Below, piece by piece: positions 1-11,894 of a stretch of DNA of 64,000 bases; position 1 is the first letter of the stretch, and every line of letters starts with the position of its first letter. Source of the DNA: Phallus indusiatus (Eukaryota; Basidiomycota; Agaricomycetes; Phallales; Phallaceae). A model generated the notes under the pieces. The model was not told the origin of the DNA. It searched no databases and saw only the letters and a program-made list of their open reading frames with translations. The position numbers were made by a program, and so were the translations under genes. The stretch is from assembly GCA_027605045.1 (NCBI GenBank), contig JAQFWX010000040.1, forward strand, positions 1-64,000, read 5' to 3'.

Positions 1-2759
1 AAAGATGTACGCTGTGACTTCGGAGTCTTCGTAAACACATGGAAGGCAATCTGCGTAATGTGAATCGAATCTTTTGGGAACTTTCAAAAACGTCACCTGA
101 AGCTAATCCTCATTCTGCTCAGATCCAGAATCTGCCTCTTTTTTAGCGTGAAACGTTACACTTTTAACCGTTGGTGGCCCTGTTGATACTCAACTGAGTC
201 TCTATATTATTGGAACCCATGACGTCCTTCTGGCCTTCTCGATATTAGTTCGGCATTTCGAAATACGGACGGATTTTTCCAATCACTCTCATTTGAGCTC
301 AACTTGAGAGATTGATATCGCGACAATACTTGTGAACGAGACAAGAGGTATTCACACCAAATACGTAAATAGACGAGTTAAGTGCGCCCATACAGTTTAC
401 ATCTTCAAACGAAGCTGAAGCTAATTTCATATGTATTTATACTCTAGGCACCCTATGCATCTTTGCAAATACATTAAAGACTTACCATTCATATGTCTCC
501 CGAAGTTCAAAGGAAATCCATCTCGATCTCAACTCCTGTCCTTTGTTCACGAATCAATGAATACAGACTTAGCACTGTCCTTCGGCTGTTTGTCATCTTT
601 TCATAAAAAATGCGACGCGTGGTATGGATGCACCATCAATTCAATACGGTCTCTTTTTGCGGCTGTTCCAATACACGGGAATGCCATTGATTGATTTCAC
701 TTAACAGACTATACAGAACATTGTCCATTGCTATATATAATCGGCTATTCAGATATCGAACCATTGCAAAGCATGAGCCTGCGATCTGTGGATTACATTT
801 AGAAGGGGCTTCAGTCTTGTTAGCGCTGTGGATCCCAACTCCACCTGTAAAAGGCCAACCTAACCTAGCCTAACACTCTTGAGTGAATTGGGATCATTAA
901 CATGCGCATAGTTTGGTTTGCCATCTACCCTTGATTTCGGACAGAGCTACTCATTTGACTACGTAGCATGGTTCACGCATCCCACGACTTTCCGGCTTTG
1001 GTCGGAGATCCCCTGTGGTTAAACCATTTGCTGATATTGTTTGAGCATGACAGATATTGCGGCTATGATCATTCATTCTTTTTTATTTAGGTATTTATTA
1101 TTACCCATACTGGCTAGTCGTTCAATTTATCAATTTGTCCGGCACTCGCTCGCCTCCCCCAACCTGATCTCATATTTAAGGTTAGATTTTCCTCTTCCCG
1201 ATCACATTAGGAGCTGATTCACTTTATATTTGACATTAATAAATATATATGACTTTGAGCGCGAAAATTATGAGAACCCCATTAAGGACGGTTCCTTACT
1301 GTAAGGAGCAAGCTAACTGATAACTCGCTTCTGGGTTTCCTGAAAACAGAACAGGGTTGCTCGGAAGCCGGGTTCACGAAACCATAACATCATTGTAAGC
1401 AGTAATTTGTTGTCTATGACACATCAGTTAACATTTTACAAAGAAGTCCTTTTCAATCCATGCGCTTTAAATATATCTAATGATATATATACGGCCCGGG
1501 GCTTGTTCAAAATGATCTGAAACGCAAACCGGATTACCGTCAACGTTTATAATGAAATTCTTCATAATTAATAAAAGCAACCCGAAGCTCAATGGCAAGA
1601 CAATGATAAGACTTACGCTAGTTTTTTACGATGAGCTGAATTTGCAAATCAAAAATCTTCCCGAAAGGCTGAAAAAAAGGCAAGGCAACTACTACGATGT
1701 TTCTTATATTAAAGATTAATGAAGGAATCTCTGATTCACTGAGACCTTTTCAGATAACGCGTTGTCACGCGATTCATAACTAAAGGCCAACCTAACGAAA
1801 AAGCGATTTTCGGTGAAAATTACGATATTTCAACCTTTAAGGTCTTTTAAGGTCGTATGTAGGATTCTTTAATAATATTAAGCCCTCCGAGCCCGCCCAA
1901 CCTTCCTAAGCAAGGCAGATTACTGTCGAAATTTAATTAATATGGAAAGAAACCGTCATTCTGACATCGCATACACACTCCGCAGGGCGCAAAGTAAGAC
2001 TTGTATCATTTCAAATGCACATAGACGCACTGTGACCAGACAAATGACAGGACAAAACTTATGGCACGCAAAGATAACATAATATTTCGCATCTAAAATC
2101 TAACATTTCCGAATCTTATTCATTTAAAATCAAAAACACAAAACCCAGAAAGACTTTATATATCAACGAACATGGAAAACGAGACAAAAAGAGAAAAGTA
2201 ACAAAACCAGGCTCTACGGGACCACAGAACCGCAAAACAAAAATTTCGACGAAATTCCCCTTCTACTTCCATAAAACCGAGTGAGAAGAAAATGATTCCA
2301 GCATATATCTATCCGACAGATGGAGTTCCAGTGAAAGGTTTGAAGGGGGAAAAAACGTCATGACCTGACACCTTCAAGGCTAAGCTGACGCTGACGAACG
2401 ACCACTGGTCGAGAAAAGAAAAAAAACGGAATAACAGCAGAAAAATCAAGCTAAACAACTGGGAGACGACTTGGGCTGACAGAGAAGAGAGGAGAGGGTA
2501 TCCGTAAAAATTTCAAAAAGGAGTCATTCCTTGGACCAATCAATGGGGTTAATCATACGTGAGAAAAACCACACAAACGCCGGTTTGTTCCTCTTCATAT
2601 AAGCATATCATTGGCATTTCTCATCCGATTGAACGCTCTAGCACGGGCGTGATGAGAGCTGATAGCAGCATGCTTAATGGGTGCGGCTCTGCAATCATAG
2701 ATAACAATACATTAAATTTCAATGATATAGGGGCACTTGATGGGAAAAAAATTGATGAC
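1..2759. other. Gene-poor AT-rich stretch
   Basis: I see no supported gene here. The longest open frames (about 60-90 codons, for example 431-694) have no family features and no flanking splice sites. The short motif around 851-874 with repeats like cctaac is only a few units long, so it is not a telomere. A related snippet recurs near 1783. The stretch may be old decayed intergenic or transposon-derived DNA, but I could not identify an element. Confidence 0.5.
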
Positions 2760-5649
2760 TCACTTCGCTGCGCGGGCTTCTAGAGACGAAGCGTGGCGGT
2801 TCTTACACTTAGCGGCGTTATTGGAGGTGCCCGAACTGGAGTTACCACTAACGCTGCCACTGCCACTACCGCTGTTGGTGCTGGTGCTTGCTGAACCAGC
2901 TGCACTGGCAGGAGCTGATCCCACAGGCTGGTTCGACGCGACTGCGCTACCGGAGGATCCTGAAGCAGGCTGATTCTGAGCTGGGGCAGGAACGTTATTG
3001 CCGCTTCCAGATGATCCAGAAGAGCCAGAACTGGAACTCTCAGACGAGGATGCTGAGCCTCCATTGTTGCCACCTGAGCCGCTCGATGATGATGGTGATG
3101 GTGATGCAGATGATGGTGAGGACCCGGAAGAGCTGGTTTCAGTACCATCACAGTCGCTTGATGACGAACCCGAGCTAGCGTTAACAACACCAGAGTTGGT
3201 GTTCTGAGACGAGGAGCTGGAGGAACTTGCACCGTCGTTACCAGAACCAGAACCAGAGCTTCCGGACGACGACGACGAGCCAGAGCTAGTGTTGACTGAG
3301 CCAGCATTGGAAGAAGAACCTGACGTGGCAGCGTTGGTTTGGGTAGCCGCAGCCGCAGACGAACCCCATGAAGAAGATGCTTGCGCTGAGTTCTGAGCAG
3401 GAGCTTGTTCGTTGTTGTTAGCAGCTGAACCAGAATTGCTGTTGGAATTGCTGTTCGAACCCGCGTTGTTGTTTGAAGAGGATTGACTTCCGCCAGAGGT
3501 AGAGCTTCCAGAAGAGGTTTCACCTGAAGACGAAGATGCGCTAGTGCTTGATGCTGCTGCTGATGATGCCGATTGACTAGAACCTGCAGAGCTGACACCT
3601 AGTGTCCAAGTATCACCATTGCCGTTGCCACCAAGGCTAGAACCAGAACCGATGGGAGTAGGGCTCGCTTTAGCAACGCTGTTAGTTGCTGATACTGATG
3701 ATGCCGCCGATTTGGAAGTAGGGACGCTGGATGGAGCAACGCTCGCATGAACAATCGAGCTTGATGGAGCAATGGACGCAATAGATGTCTCAACAGCTGA
3801 AGCGGTGCTGATAACCTTAGCCGATGATGATATGGCAGAGCTGGTAGCCTTAACCGACGAGGTGGCGGAAGCAGCCGACGCGACAACGGCGTTTCCGGTA
3901 CCAGGAAGAACGACGGGTGCGGGTTGCTGGCTCAAAGGCATGGCGAGATCCCATGTCCCGTTGGCATAGATCTCACCGTTGTTGACGGCAATGAGACCAG
4001 TAGGAATGTTGCCACGAGGTAATTGATCGAGAAGTCCCGTTACTACAAGTCACGTTCAGATAATGATATCAAAGCGCCAGTAGATCTCAATCGTACCCTG
4101 TACGGTGCTAGGATTAGCTAGGCTACACGCCGGAACATTGGTCCTAAAGTCAACGACACTGGAAATGAAAGGAAAACAATTATTGGCCAACCGAAACAGA
4201 TATATTTTGACGTAAAGTATTCGCACCCTAAATTTCCACAGCATGTGGGATCTCCGAAACCAGCAATGGTACAATCGCATTTCTCTATAACATTTTGAAG
4301 GACACCCTTTTCCCAGCCGTTGTAGAAATCGCCGTGCCAACCATAACCGGTACGATCACCATTAGAAAGTCTAATAACGGAGCATAGATCAGATTGGAAA
4401 ATCTATTCGAAAAAAGAACTTACACAATGGGTTGCTCTGGACACAAAGCCTGGTCGAATACATCATTGAATGGGGATGTGTCCCAATAAGTCTGATAGGG
4501 AAAAAAGACTGTGAATCACGCATGACTCCATGCCCAGCGTAAACGCACCTCTATGAATATTCTGGGGATACGTATGGGGAAATTGGGATCACTGCAAGTT
4601 CCACTATCTGGTCCACCTGACGGGAAAGCAACATGGGATTTATGGTCCGGGGAGTCGAGGTTTTTACCATCCCAGCAGCTAGGGAAATTCTAACAAGGCG
4701 TAAACTGATATATTGCTTATAACTAGAGAACGGCTGCCTTACGATCTGTGCACGGATACCGGATGGACAGATGGTATTCGTGGGAATGTGATTATACGTT
4801 TTAGAGACACCGTTGAAATCCAAGCACATCATAGTAACTGCGCGCTGCGCGAAGCTGCTGGGATCATATGTACGCAAAGTGTGAGTTCCAGAAATCATGC
4901 GGAACTAAAGATACGCATTAATTTAACATTCGAGAATTTTGACAGTCGGCATCCTCACATTATCCGGAAATGCAGTGGTATTTGTATCTGAGTCAAACAA
5001 GTAATCTGAACAGTGTCCAAATTTGAATGAAATGGACACAAGGTACATATATAAGGGAACAGCGTACAGCTATCACAAAAGATTTAGAAGCCGAACAGGG
5101 AATTTAAAAGAGGAGAGAAACACACATTACAAACCCGCCGGAGAGCGACGAATAACTGCCATTTTTCCACCTATGTCCAATTATTAATACGTCGAAGAGG
5201 GTAACATGGGGAGAACGTACTGGAACCAGGCACTCTGAAAGATTATTCAGTTACACCGAACTTTTGGTTGCGACAAGATAAAACATACCGGGACCCAATA
5301 ATTACTATGGTCCTGAGAAATTGGAACGGAGGTACATGAACCAGCACGAAGCTGATCCGAGGTTACAGTTGGACCAAAATTAGAAGATCCGCCAACTGAT
5401 AAATATGAGCTCAGAGTGAGAAAAGAACGAGTACATTGAAAACTCACCCATATGGGTATGGTTACCAAACATCATCCCTGTATCGACAATTGGATCTTGG
5501 GAAATGTATCCAATATTACCTAGGATGCCGTTAAAACGACGCTTTTACTTGGAGGAGTAAAACCACATACTTATACCCTGGAGTATATATCCATTGACGT
5601 TCAGGGCTCCCAATAGTGTAGCTAGAAGAGAAATTTTTGGAAAAGTCAT
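2760..5649 (-). CDS. Secreted DUF1996 protein with long Ser-rich C-terminal tail
   Basis: Exon 1 starts with ATG at 5649 and encodes a typical secretion signal (MTFPKISLLATLLGALNVNG). The following short exons give DUF1996 family motifs in order: SQDPIVDTGMMFGNHTHM, then SNYWVP (near 5300), a WKNGSYSSLSGG exon (near 5130), FPDN-FRMISG (4880-4950), CPSGIRAQIV, PSCWDGKNLDSPDHKSH (4620-4690), FNDVFDQALCPEQPIV (near 4440), NGDRTGYGWHGDFYNGWE (near 4340) and GEIYANGTWDLAM (near 3960). The last exon (3941-2760) is about 390 residues, nearly all Ser, Gly, Ala and Asn, and ends in a short Cys- and Arg-containing tail without a hydrophobic GPI signal. DUF1996 proteins are secreted fungal proteins of unknown biochemical function; the tail suggests a heavily O-glycosylated cell-wall or extracellular stalk. 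Exon edges are from visual splice-site reading. Some donors, such as the one near 5210, are weak. Confidence 0.85.
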
Positions 5650-5782
5650 CGTTTATCTATACGAAAGGAAAGTGGTGCGTAGGGTGCGCGGGGAGGGAAG
5701 GAAAGCACACAAGTGCTTCCGGAATGGATAAGAGAGAAAAGTGAGGGAGAGGGAAAGATATGAATGATCTTCTTTTCATGGG

Positions 5783-5790
5783 TTTATATA
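5783..5790 (-). promoter_or_regulatory. TATA-like box of the DUF1996 gene
   Basis: Read on the minus strand this is TATATAAA, about 135 bases upstream of the ATG at 5649. It is the best TATA match in the region. Its use as the core promoter is inferred from position only. Confidence 0.4.
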
Positions 5791-5794
5791 TGGA

Positions 5795-8700
5795 GCGTCG
5801 AAAAAAATATAATCAAGAAAACAGGAACCATCCTGGAAATGTGCCTGTCACACGATCACGTGCCGGGTGTCGATCAACGTCATAGTAACTATGTCAAAGG
5901 GAGGAGCAAGGCGGTCACCGCACGCACGGCGCAGTCCAGTAACTGTCTGTCGTCAGAAACACGCGTGCAGCGCGCATTTCACACAGATTTAACACGAGGT
6001 TTGTAGGTCGAAAACAACTTGTTTGTTGCCTTGCGTTGTCTAGACTCTTCTCGTCTGACAGATGCCATCATCATCTGGCGTTAATTGAAGCCGATCTGGA
6101 GAGAAACAAGCTCAGTATGTGTGTTTTGAAGTCGATTGCAATGTCCCCCTGGCCGAAATTTGATTGCATTCAGATGCTTTTGTCCATGTCCTAAACATTT
6201 TCGAGACACCCCTCTGCAGGTTAGTAACGTTTACAAGGCCCATGTTCCAAAGATAGCCAGTTACCGGTCTTCTCACGCCGGGCCATTTCAGCTTCGCCTT
6301 TATGAAAATCGGGTAGTCAGGCAACAGACAGCATCGTTCCTTTGATTCTCAGGCCTCAGGGCTCGCCTTTTGGAGTTGTGTATATTCCTTCGCTATAGTA
6401 ACCGCGGATGTTCGTGATGAAAATCCGATTTTAAGCTTTGCTCCGAGAAGGCTAAAATTTACCCCAGGCGCAATTCATATGATTTGGTTTTTTTTATTGA
6501 TCATGTCTTAGAATTTGCAGAGAGAAAAGTCAGCTTGGAGTCAGGATAGCTCATACAGGAATGTCCATACCGTCAGACAACACAAACTCAATCACCATCC
6601 ATGAAGGCGAGCCTTGAGATCTTCTCAACAAAGAAGCACATAACCGAATGTGACGGCCAGTACCAGTCGTTAATTCACCCTATATATAGATAGCAAGCGA
6701 AACCTTGAAATTTACTCGGCGTTAACGGTGCTGGTCAGGCAGACATGTCGTACAATATTCCGGGGAGTCAGATGTGCATGTGAACCACCAAGCAGCACCA
6801 AGCTCGTTCGTGAGGGTAGATATAGAGTCTCATCGAAAATATGCTAGATTGATGCATGGGCGACCCTTAAATGTTTAAACGTTTATGTAGCTGGCGCTTC
6901 ATTTTATTATTTCACAAAGGCGCGTATATTTTGAACAACTCACACGATTACCGGCTCCGAAAAAAATTTTGAAGTCGTCGTCTACTTGCCAATCTTCAAA
7001 AGTTACAATCTGTCAGCATCAGTATGATCATGGGTGACAAGAAGGGCTGAAGTCCTTGTGCTACATACCTTATATATATACATATGATCTATATCAGGGG
7101 TTGCGATGGAGGTTGGCACACTGTGGGTTTTAATCAGCCCACACTCCAACACACCCATCAAAACTAAACAGCATCCAATCGGAGACTTCTCATTTTTACC
7201 TAAGTCCGCTAAATGGTATGCGGCCTGCAGCAGAATGCAAAAAGGGTGTCAAATGTGGCGATGCGAAAAATGAAAGTATTTTTGAAAGAACCTCTTTTTG
7301 AACGTGGATGCTCGTGGCATGAGACGCACTGATTGTGTACGCCAGTACTATAGCGAGGTGAGGAGGGGATTGAGTATAGTTGGGAATAATCCTGATCTAA
7401 GAAAGAAGTCTAAGAGCGAGTTAGTATTGAAGCTCCAAGCTTGATGGATCATAAGAACGTTACATCGCCTGTGGCGGTGGCTAATTTATTTTCATGAATG
7501 TGTATGGCGAAAAATAGACTGCGCATCTAACCTTAACATAACTATGAATGCATAGCGCATTGATCTAATAAGTGGATTATATGTTGACTATGATCTCTGG
7601 TATTCAAACACTGACCAGTAATATAAACTATAATGCTCCCGGGTTGAGATCCAAGATACGGATGGTTATAGCTCAGATTTGCGAGTTAAAAAATCCAAAC
7701 CGCTGGAGATTTGATAGATGAACCAAAAAATTGCCAGGGTCTGTTTCAGAACATCGCGTGAAGCTGGAGCCATAGCAGCCAGCTTTAATCGCTCTAAATG
7801 TGGGGGGCAATCATTGAAGATCTTCAAGGGAGGTACGAACACTCACTTTAGCCTGTGGTACAAAAGATCGACGAAAGATTGAAGGGAGGTCCAGCGTTGC
7901 GAGGTACTGGTGCTACTCCATGATGGCGTTGGCAAAAGATACAATCGTGGTGAGTGAAAATGATACTATTGCGCAACTTCAAACCCGTTTTTTACGGAGC
8001 AGCTGAAAGCGCCTGAAACATGACATCTGTACTATACACAAAGTTTAAGGCTAAAGTTGACCGCAAGTAAAATCTGGCGTGTTAGCTCGGAAATTCTACT
8101 AAATAGCCAACGCTGCAGAACCTTAGGCTGTATATTAATCCATGTCAGCTTTAGTATATTTTGATATAACGCCTTGCCAGGAGATAAGTAGTACTCCCAT
8201 ATTTCTCGGAGGACAGAAAAAAAAGTATGAGCGGGATGGTGTATAGCAGCTATTATGAAATCTCTAATCGCGATACCGCAAAGGCTGAGGCTTCGGAAGC
8301 CCCGACATGTCGTCACCCGGTTCAGGTACTCTCAGACTCCAAAGCGTTATCGCCGCGCCTGTAAACAACTTACTGTCGGATTTACCAAATTCCCATATCA
8401 TGCATGCACAAAGAACATCGGACATTAAGAACTGAGATGCGCTGACAGGCGGATGTGTACTTTTCGTAAATAATTAACAGCTCGGTAATAAGCAAGGCTA
8501 TACGCTTCGGATAGCTTCGGAGGGAATTGGTAATACCGTAAGCTCCAGTCCGAACCGTCCGAGATCACTGATCCGCTAACGACTATGTACATAATCACAT
8601 CGAAGTTTCTCCGAGTGGGCGAGAGTAAGCGAGCGTTTAATGCGTTCCTGAAAGAAGAAGAAAAACCTTGAGGATGAAGATAATGCCGTAGAGCTATCGC

Positions 8701-11700
8701 CTAGTAATAGTATCGATATCGCCTGCAGGTAATGCTCCAACTATTGGATTCGGCGATAAATAATACACGCGCTTCAATAAGTCTCAAGGTTCTGCGTAAG
8801 TATTGTACTTATGTTGTTAAAAAAAACTGAATATGAGCTTCCCGTCTTTTGAATAACCGGGGTCCGGTGCGGGGTGTACGGAGATGCGAGTCTTGGATAT
8901 AGTCACGCAATCGGTACTCTTCCTTTGAAAAACAAAGAAAGTAAATTGACATGTAAGGACGATCCAATATATCATGTATGTATTGAAAGATCTTATTATT
9001 TAGACAAGGACATATTTCTTAAAGTTCAATCTTTCAAAAAGAAAAAAAAACACCATCATGCGCTATAGAATCAGGGACAAAGGGCATGGATTGTTGAAAC
9101 ATGCTGAAAAGATCCTACTAGACGTAAGTACAATGCCATCGGTTTTTTTCCTAATCTGTGGGTAAACTACAATTCGTATGAGCGTTGGATGTTGTTATCG
9201 CAGTCCTCGTTTACTTAGCATACGTCGTAATACGGACGAACGTGGTAGAAAATTTCTGACGCCTCATATATTTGTTGTGATAACGATTAAGCAAATGGCG
9301 TAGAAAAAGGATCGCCACAGAAAGGGAAATCGTAAACCCCGTTATGCAGTGCCAAAAGATAAACAATGTTCCTAGCGATTGAATTGTGTCCAAGTGGACA
9401 AATCATTCAGACTCTGGGGCACGCTACTATTAGTAGACAGTTGACAATAACGGCTTGGAACCTATTTATCAATACAGAGAAAACTATGTAAAAAATTAGG
9501 GTTTCGATGTTATCTACATAACAACAACGGATTGAACTCAAAAAGATGAAAGCGTGAGACCACATTAGTTATCATAATCACATGCATACATAGATTCTAT
9601 GGGCTTGCGATGATATTCAGTTATCTTCTCATAAATCTCAGATTTGCGATGCCTTGTCAATCAAACTGCGCTGCGACTGAGGCACTACAGCTTTCCAATT
9701 AAATGGCTGGAACTCATGTTCAAGAATCGCATGTCGCTCTTTTACGTATGAGAATAGTATTATCACAGCATGAACCTAAGAAGCCGGCAGGGTAAACAGA
9801 AAAAGCCTAGAGGATCAATTGAAAGGATGAAAGCTAGGTATTTAATTTATACTTGACTATTTTCAACTCAATTCTGACTCCTGAGCTCGGCAATACAAAA
9901 GTGGTTGAATAAAAGCCCACTTCGGGAGAACACTGAAATGCTTAATTCTCTTGGTGTAATATAATATGGGGGTCATTCAGTCGTTCCCGCCATAAAGATA
10001 TTTACATAATTATACCTCACGTACTGTAATAAAATTGGTAATGCAAAGTCGAGAAAAAGAGAAATAAAAAAAGATTGCCTTGCTGATAGTATGAGCCAAA
10101 AACTAGAACCATCCCCTCATATTGACTTTACATACAATTTCCCTTCTCTGGATCACGTTTCTGTGCTCAAAAATCCTGTTCATGCTATACTCAATAATCC
10201 ACTAAAAATGCTCGGAGCGTACCCTTGAGCTACACTGCGTGATAACTGGCAAACGCCAATGTGATTTTCCCATCATATCACCCTTTCCTTCTTCGTCATG
10301 CTTTTGTTGACTTTATGGTGTTACGCCGTCGTAGAACTTCGCTCCAATTTAAAAGAAATAAGAAAATGGGAACATCCGATGTTACCGGATATCCCGCCTA
10401 TCGCTCATTCAATAGTAATAGTTGCACTTTATCCAGAGCATTGGGCAGTCAGGGACAAGGGCAGGCAGAAATCGTCAAAGGCAAGCGCATTTTCAAAACC
10501 ACACGAGTTCGGATGATCCTCCAGGTTTCAACCTAACGTGAAATCTGTAACGTATAATAATTAATCTCGAGCTGATATCAGCGGTGCAGCAATATTAGTG
10601 TCATCATACTGTCTTCTCAACCTTTCATCATGAAAGAATTCATTAATCTTCTTTGATAGAACTGTTGCCTTCTTCAAAGAAGCTCCAGAAGGTTTCTGCA
10701 GTCGAATTTTAGCCAATAACTTTATTATGTAAAAGCGCTTCATAAATAGAATTGACCCAGCCCCATAGTTTAATTACGGATTATTTTCATTTCAAGAGTT
10801 TAAAATTAGGGCCAACTGCGTTGGGAAAATATTACTATTTACTCTGTTATTCGGCGTGGCTGAGTATTGATAACCTTGGCACCGTGACGGTAGGGCGCTC
10901 GGAACCAAATCGTGTCTCCGAACATGCATCAGGACACCAATCATCCATAGGCTATAAGGGGCTTTTACCTATATTTGCCCCTTCTAACAGTGCGCTTTAT
11001 GTACTATTCCGAAGGAGATAGCCATTGAATATAACGCGTCCATATTACGGAACTCATATGACTATGGTTAGCCTCGGACTCCAAAGTTTTCATTCAAGAA
11101 CTGCAACGGCGAGGCGTTTGTTCCATATCACGTTATTCCTACCAATTACTTATCATCTGATGATAGGAAAACATTACAATTATAATTTTGAATATTGCCA
11201 ATTATATCTATGTACCAAAACTGGTTCAAAGCAAAATTCGTTCTCAATGCAACGCAGACAAGTTGAATTGATTAAAAATTGCTGATATCATATTCATGGT
11301 TTCACATGCGCTGTTGATAAGTGTTGATAGACCTTTTTGTTCCATGCTCTACGTCTGATCAACGGCGGCGTCATGGAGAAAACGGCGCCGGGCTCAATAT
11401 GATGTCAAACTTTCGGAGTTCAGGATTGATGGGAAGGCTTTTAGGACTGAGATTCGCAAGTACCTCACCTGCCCACGCCGTCACTTCGGTTGCGTCCTCT
11501 TTCATTTTCTCCAGTAATTTAATTACCTTGTTTTCTTTAACAGTGCATCGGTTCCGCGCCACCTTTAGTAATTTCCATACTACTACCTTTCAATTTACGA
11601 ACCGGCCGAACTTCTGTAACGCATCATCAGCTACTCTTCACCTCAGAAACTAAATAATTTTTCACGAAGAAAAATATTCGGACCCGTTTTACGCCCGTCA

Positions 11701-11894
11701 TTCTATTCCAAACATGGAACATGAGTAAATTACATGAACATAGCGTCAATCCTAAGTCTACCCTTTTAACACAACCATTCATCTCGTTCCCGAACTTGTA
11801 TTTAAACAGTCAACGTATTCCACTCCTTCCTTCCAATTAACCTAACCTTTCCATTCGATTTCTTCAACTTCTCCTCTGCATTTTTAATCTAATA
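5795..11894. other. Long gene-free stretch upstream of the polyketide synthase
   Basis: About 6.1 kb without a convincing gene. The open frames are short, isolated and lack recognisable domains or consistent splice sites. A weak protein-like segment on the minus strand at 11371-11562 is described separately. I found no tRNA, rRNA or intact transposable element. Pyrimidine-rich sequence just before 11895 (11780-11890) would suit the promoter and leader of the polyketide synthase. Confidence 0.5.
11371..11562 (-). pseudogene. Possible decayed coding fragment
   Basis: The minus-strand frame reads like an amphipathic, Lys/Glu-rich protein segment, with KLLEKMKEDATEVTAWAGEV followed by a Leu-Ser-Pro motif. 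The pattern loosely recalls the C-terminal helical part of 3-hydroxyisobutyryl-CoA hydrolase (an acidic helix, then a W-A-x-x-x-L helix, then S-P-x-S-L). There is no start, no catalytic region and no continuation on either side. This is a weak, family-level guess and could be chance. Confidence 0.15.

Noticed and set aside
851..875. cctaac-like units suggesting telomere repeat
   Set aside because: Only a few imperfect units in internal sequence.
2780..3598. 272-codon minus-strand frame rich in Arg, Leu and His
   Set aside because: It is the shifted-frame shadow of the serine-rich tail exon of the DUF1996 gene.
10561..10743. 60-codon minus-strand frame with charged helix-like sequence
   Set aside because: Isolated, with no family motif, splice context or neighbouring fragments.
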